The notes under the pieces are model-generated. The model did no database searches. It had not been told where the DNA came from and saw nothing but the letters and a program-made list of their open reading frames with translations. DNA of 7,200 bases. It comes from an uncultured Clostridia bacterium (GTDB taxonomy: Bacteria > Bacillota > Clostridia > UBA1381). The first letter of the stretch is position 1. Each line of letters starts with the position of its first letter. The stretch covers positions 1-7,200 of the forward strand of contig CAJUFV010000103.1 of assembly GCA_910585795.1 (NCBI GenBank), read 5' to 3'. A program made the position numbers and the translations under genes. Shown here piece by piece: positions 5,053 through 7,200 of this stretch.

Positions 5053-5907
5053 ATGAAAACAACGAAATTACAAAATTTTTTCAATGATAAAACAAAATTA
5101 TATATTGAACATAAGGGAACGGAATATCAGTTTTTTCCTCCAGAAAGACAATTTATGATTATTGCGTATATCGCGTATGGTCAGGGAGCTGTTACAATAG
5201 GTGACAGCCGTTTTTCTGCTGTTCAAAAAGATATTTTTATCATCAATTCCGGAATAAAAACTGAATTTATAATGTCAAAGAATGTTTCAAACCCTATTTT
5301 TGAAATTTATTTTATTTGCTTTGAAAAAGATTATTTAAATAACGAATGGGAAAATTACGCAAAAGATTTTTCAGAATTAGAGCTTTTTCTTAAAAATGAC
5401 GGCCAAAGTCATATAAAAGTATATGACAATGAAAAATGTGAAATAAGAAACTGCATTGTTAAAATGATTAACGAATATTATGAGAATACCCCCGGAAGAA
5501 ACAGCGCGCTTTTAGGATATATGACTCTTCTTATTCCTTTAATTTTAAGGCGAAACAATATAACAGAAAATCATATTTTCAGTCATAATATGCTTGTAGA
5601 CCAAATAATACGTCAGATACAAAGCACAATATATTCCAACCCAAAGCCTTCGGAAATAGCCGCGCGTCGTTTTGTCACGCGCGAACATCTCGGACGTGTA
5701 TTCAAACAGGAAACAGGTATGACTTTAACTCAGTATACAAACAGATTTCGGATAGAAATAATTAAAGATATTCTTCGCAATACAGACAGGCCAATAGAAG
5801 ATATACCTATTCTTTTTAATACAAAGCTCAAATACTTACAACAAACTTTTAAACAATATACAGGCATGACCATGCGTCAGTATCGCACAAAAGAGCATTA
5901 CAGATAA
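5053..5907 (+). CDS. AraC/XylS-family transcription regulator
   Basis: This 284-residue protein has an N-terminal cupin-like sensing half (about 25-95, with GQGAVTIGDSRFSAVQKDIFIINSG typical of the beta-barrel) and a C-terminal double HTH. The first HTH (about 190-221) reads SEIAARRFVTREHLGRVFKQETG. The second (about 247-271) ends YLQQTFKQYTGMTMRQYR, the AraC signature end. The second HTH lacks the usual Gly-Phe and is about one residue short around ILFNTKLKY, so it may bind DNA in a modified way. Such clostridial regulators commonly sense sugars and control nearby glycoside hydrolases, and a convergent one begins 2 bases after its stop. The effector is unknown. There is no in-frame start upstream of 5053, and the cupin domain is complete from here, although no SD is visible. 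Confidence 0.9.
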   Translation: MKTTKLQNFFNDKTKLYIEHKGTEYQFFPPERQFMIIAYIAYGQGAVTIGDSRFSAVQKDIFIINSGIKTEFIMSKNVSNPIFEIYFICFEKDYLNNEWENYAKDFSELELFLKNDGQSHIKVYDNEKCEIRNCIVKMINEYYENTPGRNSALLGYMTLLIPLILRRNNITENHIFSHNMLVDQIIRQIQSTIYSNPKPSEIAARRFVTREHLGRVFKQETGMTLTQYTNRFRIEIIKDILRNTDRPIEDIPILFNTKLKYLQQTFKQYTGMTMRQYRTKEHYR

Positions 5908-5923
5908 ATCATCTGCAATGCTC
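5893..5923. terminator. Bidirectional terminator hairpin carrying both stop codons
   Basis: GAGCATT-A-CAGAT (5893-5905) pairs with ATCTG-C-AATGCTC (5911-5923) around a 5-base loop. The single mismatch is A/C in plus-strand RNA but a G-U wobble in minus-strand RNA, so the stem is complete for the minus transcript. A T-rich tract follows on the plus strand (5924-5938), and TTTT follows on the minus strand (5889-5892). The TAA of the AraC gene (5905-5907) and the TGA of the glycoside hydrolase (5909-5911) lie in or against the loop. Confidence 0.82.
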
Positions 5924-7200
5924 CTTCATTTCTTTTTTAGAATATTTGTTTGCTATGTTATCAGTAACAATAAGTCTTATTTCATTTTGTCCAGCATTCA
6001 ACAACCTACCTACATGAAACTCATATCCCCAAAAGCTTACACCGCAACATTTATCATTTACAAAGCACTCTGCCATTTCCTCACACGATACTTTAAAATA
6101 CTCATTTTTGCTGTCGGTGCTTTTTTCATATACAGCAGTATATACTTTTTTAAGCCCCCTCTCCTCTGTCAACACAAAATCAGGCTTTATTTCTGTTTTT
6201 TCAGGTATAGGCTCATATTGTCCGTTTTTTGTATCAAATAGTATTAACACACTTTCACGACGTTTAAGAGATAAAAGAATTCGCGTGTATTTACCGTTAA
6301 ATGTATATGGTATTCCGTAGTACTTGCAGTCCCATAAATCTATTAAAACAGGCGTTCCGCATACAAGCATATCCAAATCAGTTCTAATATAATTTTCACC
6401 CTCATTTACCGCAAAATACATATGTACACCGTTTTTTATAATATGACTTATACGTAAATTTTTCATTTGTTTATCAGTATGAAAATCACGTTCCCGTACT
6501 TCATCCAAGCTGTTGATTATTTGTACGCTTAAGTCCGTATCCCCCACAACATAACTGTATTCATAGCCTGAAATACACAGCTTACTGTCTTTAATAACAG
6601 CCTTACTTAACAAGCTGTACGGCAGATAATTAAACTCAATCTGATTTTCATAAAAATCCTTCACAAATTCAGGCTTCATATCACCGCTTTTACAAAGGAC
6701 CGCGACATTAGCGCAATTTTGAGAATCAGTCATAATATATGAAACACGCTTTATATAATCTGAAAATAATTTATAATAACTCCACCAAATGTTATTCGGC
6801 CCGACATCAGGAGGACGTTCATACTTTCGTTTACCCTCGATGCTGTAATAAAACGCATGAGGAATAAACAAATTTACACCACGCACGCTGAGCCAGTCAA
6901 TATACCACTTCATATCGTCGGCCGTAAAATACCATGGTATGCCTTTCCTTGAGCATGCTCCAAAACATTCATTGGAATTTCTGCGTTTCCTCATATGCCG
7001 CGCCGCGTCCGATGAACACTTTGCCTGAACAGAATGTACACCGTCAACACTTCCTTTTTCCGGCGATACCCAACGAAACACTAAATCCTGTCCCGGTATA
7101 TGAAAATACTGCTCTTCGTCAATATCATCACTATCCTTTGGATTCCCCATAAGCGATATATTATGTGAAGAACACCAATTTGACAATTTTTTATAATATG
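5909..7200 (-). CDS. Glycoside hydrolase, GH106-related (alpha-L-rhamnosidase-like), C-terminal part; 5' end beyond window
   Basis: The frame is open from the window edge to the TGA at 5909-5911, about 430 residues. Relatives of this type are usually much longer, so the N-terminal half is missing. Numbering from the TTG at 7186, visible elements are IPGQDLVFRWV (30-40), NSNECFG (70-76, with Glu73 a possible acid/base), and MKWYIDWLSVRGVNLFIPHA (92-111). Next come ERPPDVGPNN (123-132) and SYYKLFSDYIKRVSYIM (136-152). This is the end of a TIM-barrel resembling GH106 and related families. A glutamine-amidotransferase-like segment (about 155-220) and a C-terminal galactose-binding beta-sandwich (about 365-420, with LLNAGQNEIRLIVTDNIANKY) follow. 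The likely substrate is a plant glycan such as rhamnogalacturonan; this is inferred. It converges on the AraC-family regulator, a plausible controller. Confidence 0.8.
   Translation of the reverse strand, partial: YYKKLSNWCSSHNISLMGNPKDSDDIDEEQYFHIPGQDLVFRWVSPEKGSVDGVHSVQAKCSSDAARHMRKRRNSNECFGACSRKGIPWYFTADDMKWYIDWLSVRGVNLFIPHAFYYSIEGKRKYERPPDVGPNNIWWSYYKLFSDYIKRVSYIMTDSQNCANVAVLCKSGDMKPEFVKDFYENQIEFNYLPYSLLSKAVIKDSKLCISGYEYSYVVGDTDLSVQIINSLDEVRERDFHTDKQMKNLRISHIIKNGVHMYFAVNEGENYIRTDLDMLVCGTPVLIDLWDCKYYGIPYTFNGKYTRILLSLKRRESVLILFDTKNGQYEPIPEKTEIKPDFVLTEERGLKKVYTAVYEKSTDSKNEYFKVSCEEMAECFVNDKCCGVSFWGYEFHVGRLLNAGQNEIRLIVTDNIANKYSKKEMKEHCR

Noticed and set aside
7184..7186. TTG at 7184-7186 as the true start of the glycoside hydrolase
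   Set aside because: The same frame stays open through the window edge with family-like sequence (YYKKLSNWC), so the gene starts outside the window.
1..7200. CRISPR array, tRNA, rRNA or insertion sequence
   Set aside because: No regularly spaced repeats, cloverleaf, rRNA-like stretch or transposase coding sequence was seen on either strand.

Overview
The window looks like chromosomal DNA of a low-GC, Gram-positive anaerobe of the Clostridia. The evidence is the AT-rich intergenic DNA, strong GGAGG/GAGGTG-type ribosome sites, TTGACA/TATAAT promoters with extended -10 elements, and protein sequences that read like gut or rumen Clostridia. I cannot fix the genus. The carbohydrate-active context at both ends suggests a plant-polysaccharide degrader.

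Layout. (1) 1-123, plus: the last 40 codons of a gene whose C-terminus resembles the tail of clostridial secreted carbohydrate-active or surface proteins, followed by a bidirectional terminator (137-169). (2) 177-2030, minus: an acyl-CoA synthetase (ANL superfamily) with an unusual extra N-terminal domain, driven by an exact-consensus promoter (2071-2099) that has CAATATT dyads upstream. (3) 2184-4065, minus: a two-gene, translationally coupled operon of phage tail-fibre-like proteins. The first is a coiled-coil fibre built on four 18-residue repeats; the second carries two tail-type helical motifs, a putative Ig domain and an MBG-type beta domain. (4) 4066-4316: a divergent control region with a strong minus-strand promoter, a weaker plus-strand promoter and at least three GGGAYA-type operators. 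(5) 4317-4955, plus: a LexA/CI-like repressor with an HTH, an Ala-Gly cleavage site and a Ser/Lys dyad. (6) 5053-5907, plus: an AraC-family regulator. (7) 5909-7200, minus: the C-terminal part of a large glycoside hydrolase resembling the GH106 (alpha-L-rhamnosidase) group, convergent with the AraC gene. The two stop codons lie in or against the loop of one shared terminator hairpin.

How the parts fit. The AraC regulator and glycoside hydrolase belong to the carbohydrate-use background. The centre (about 2184-4955) stands out: a self-cleaving, probably DNA-damage-responsive repressor sits directly opposite two tail-fibre-type genes. No capsid, terminase, replication, integrase or lysis gene lies between them and the host-like genes on either side. 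The best reading is a compact, inducible tail-fibre or receptor-binding cassette (phage remnant, domesticated element, or fibre-donating satellite). This is the main candidate for a new system. The architecture and control sites are visible in the sequence; the function is inferred.
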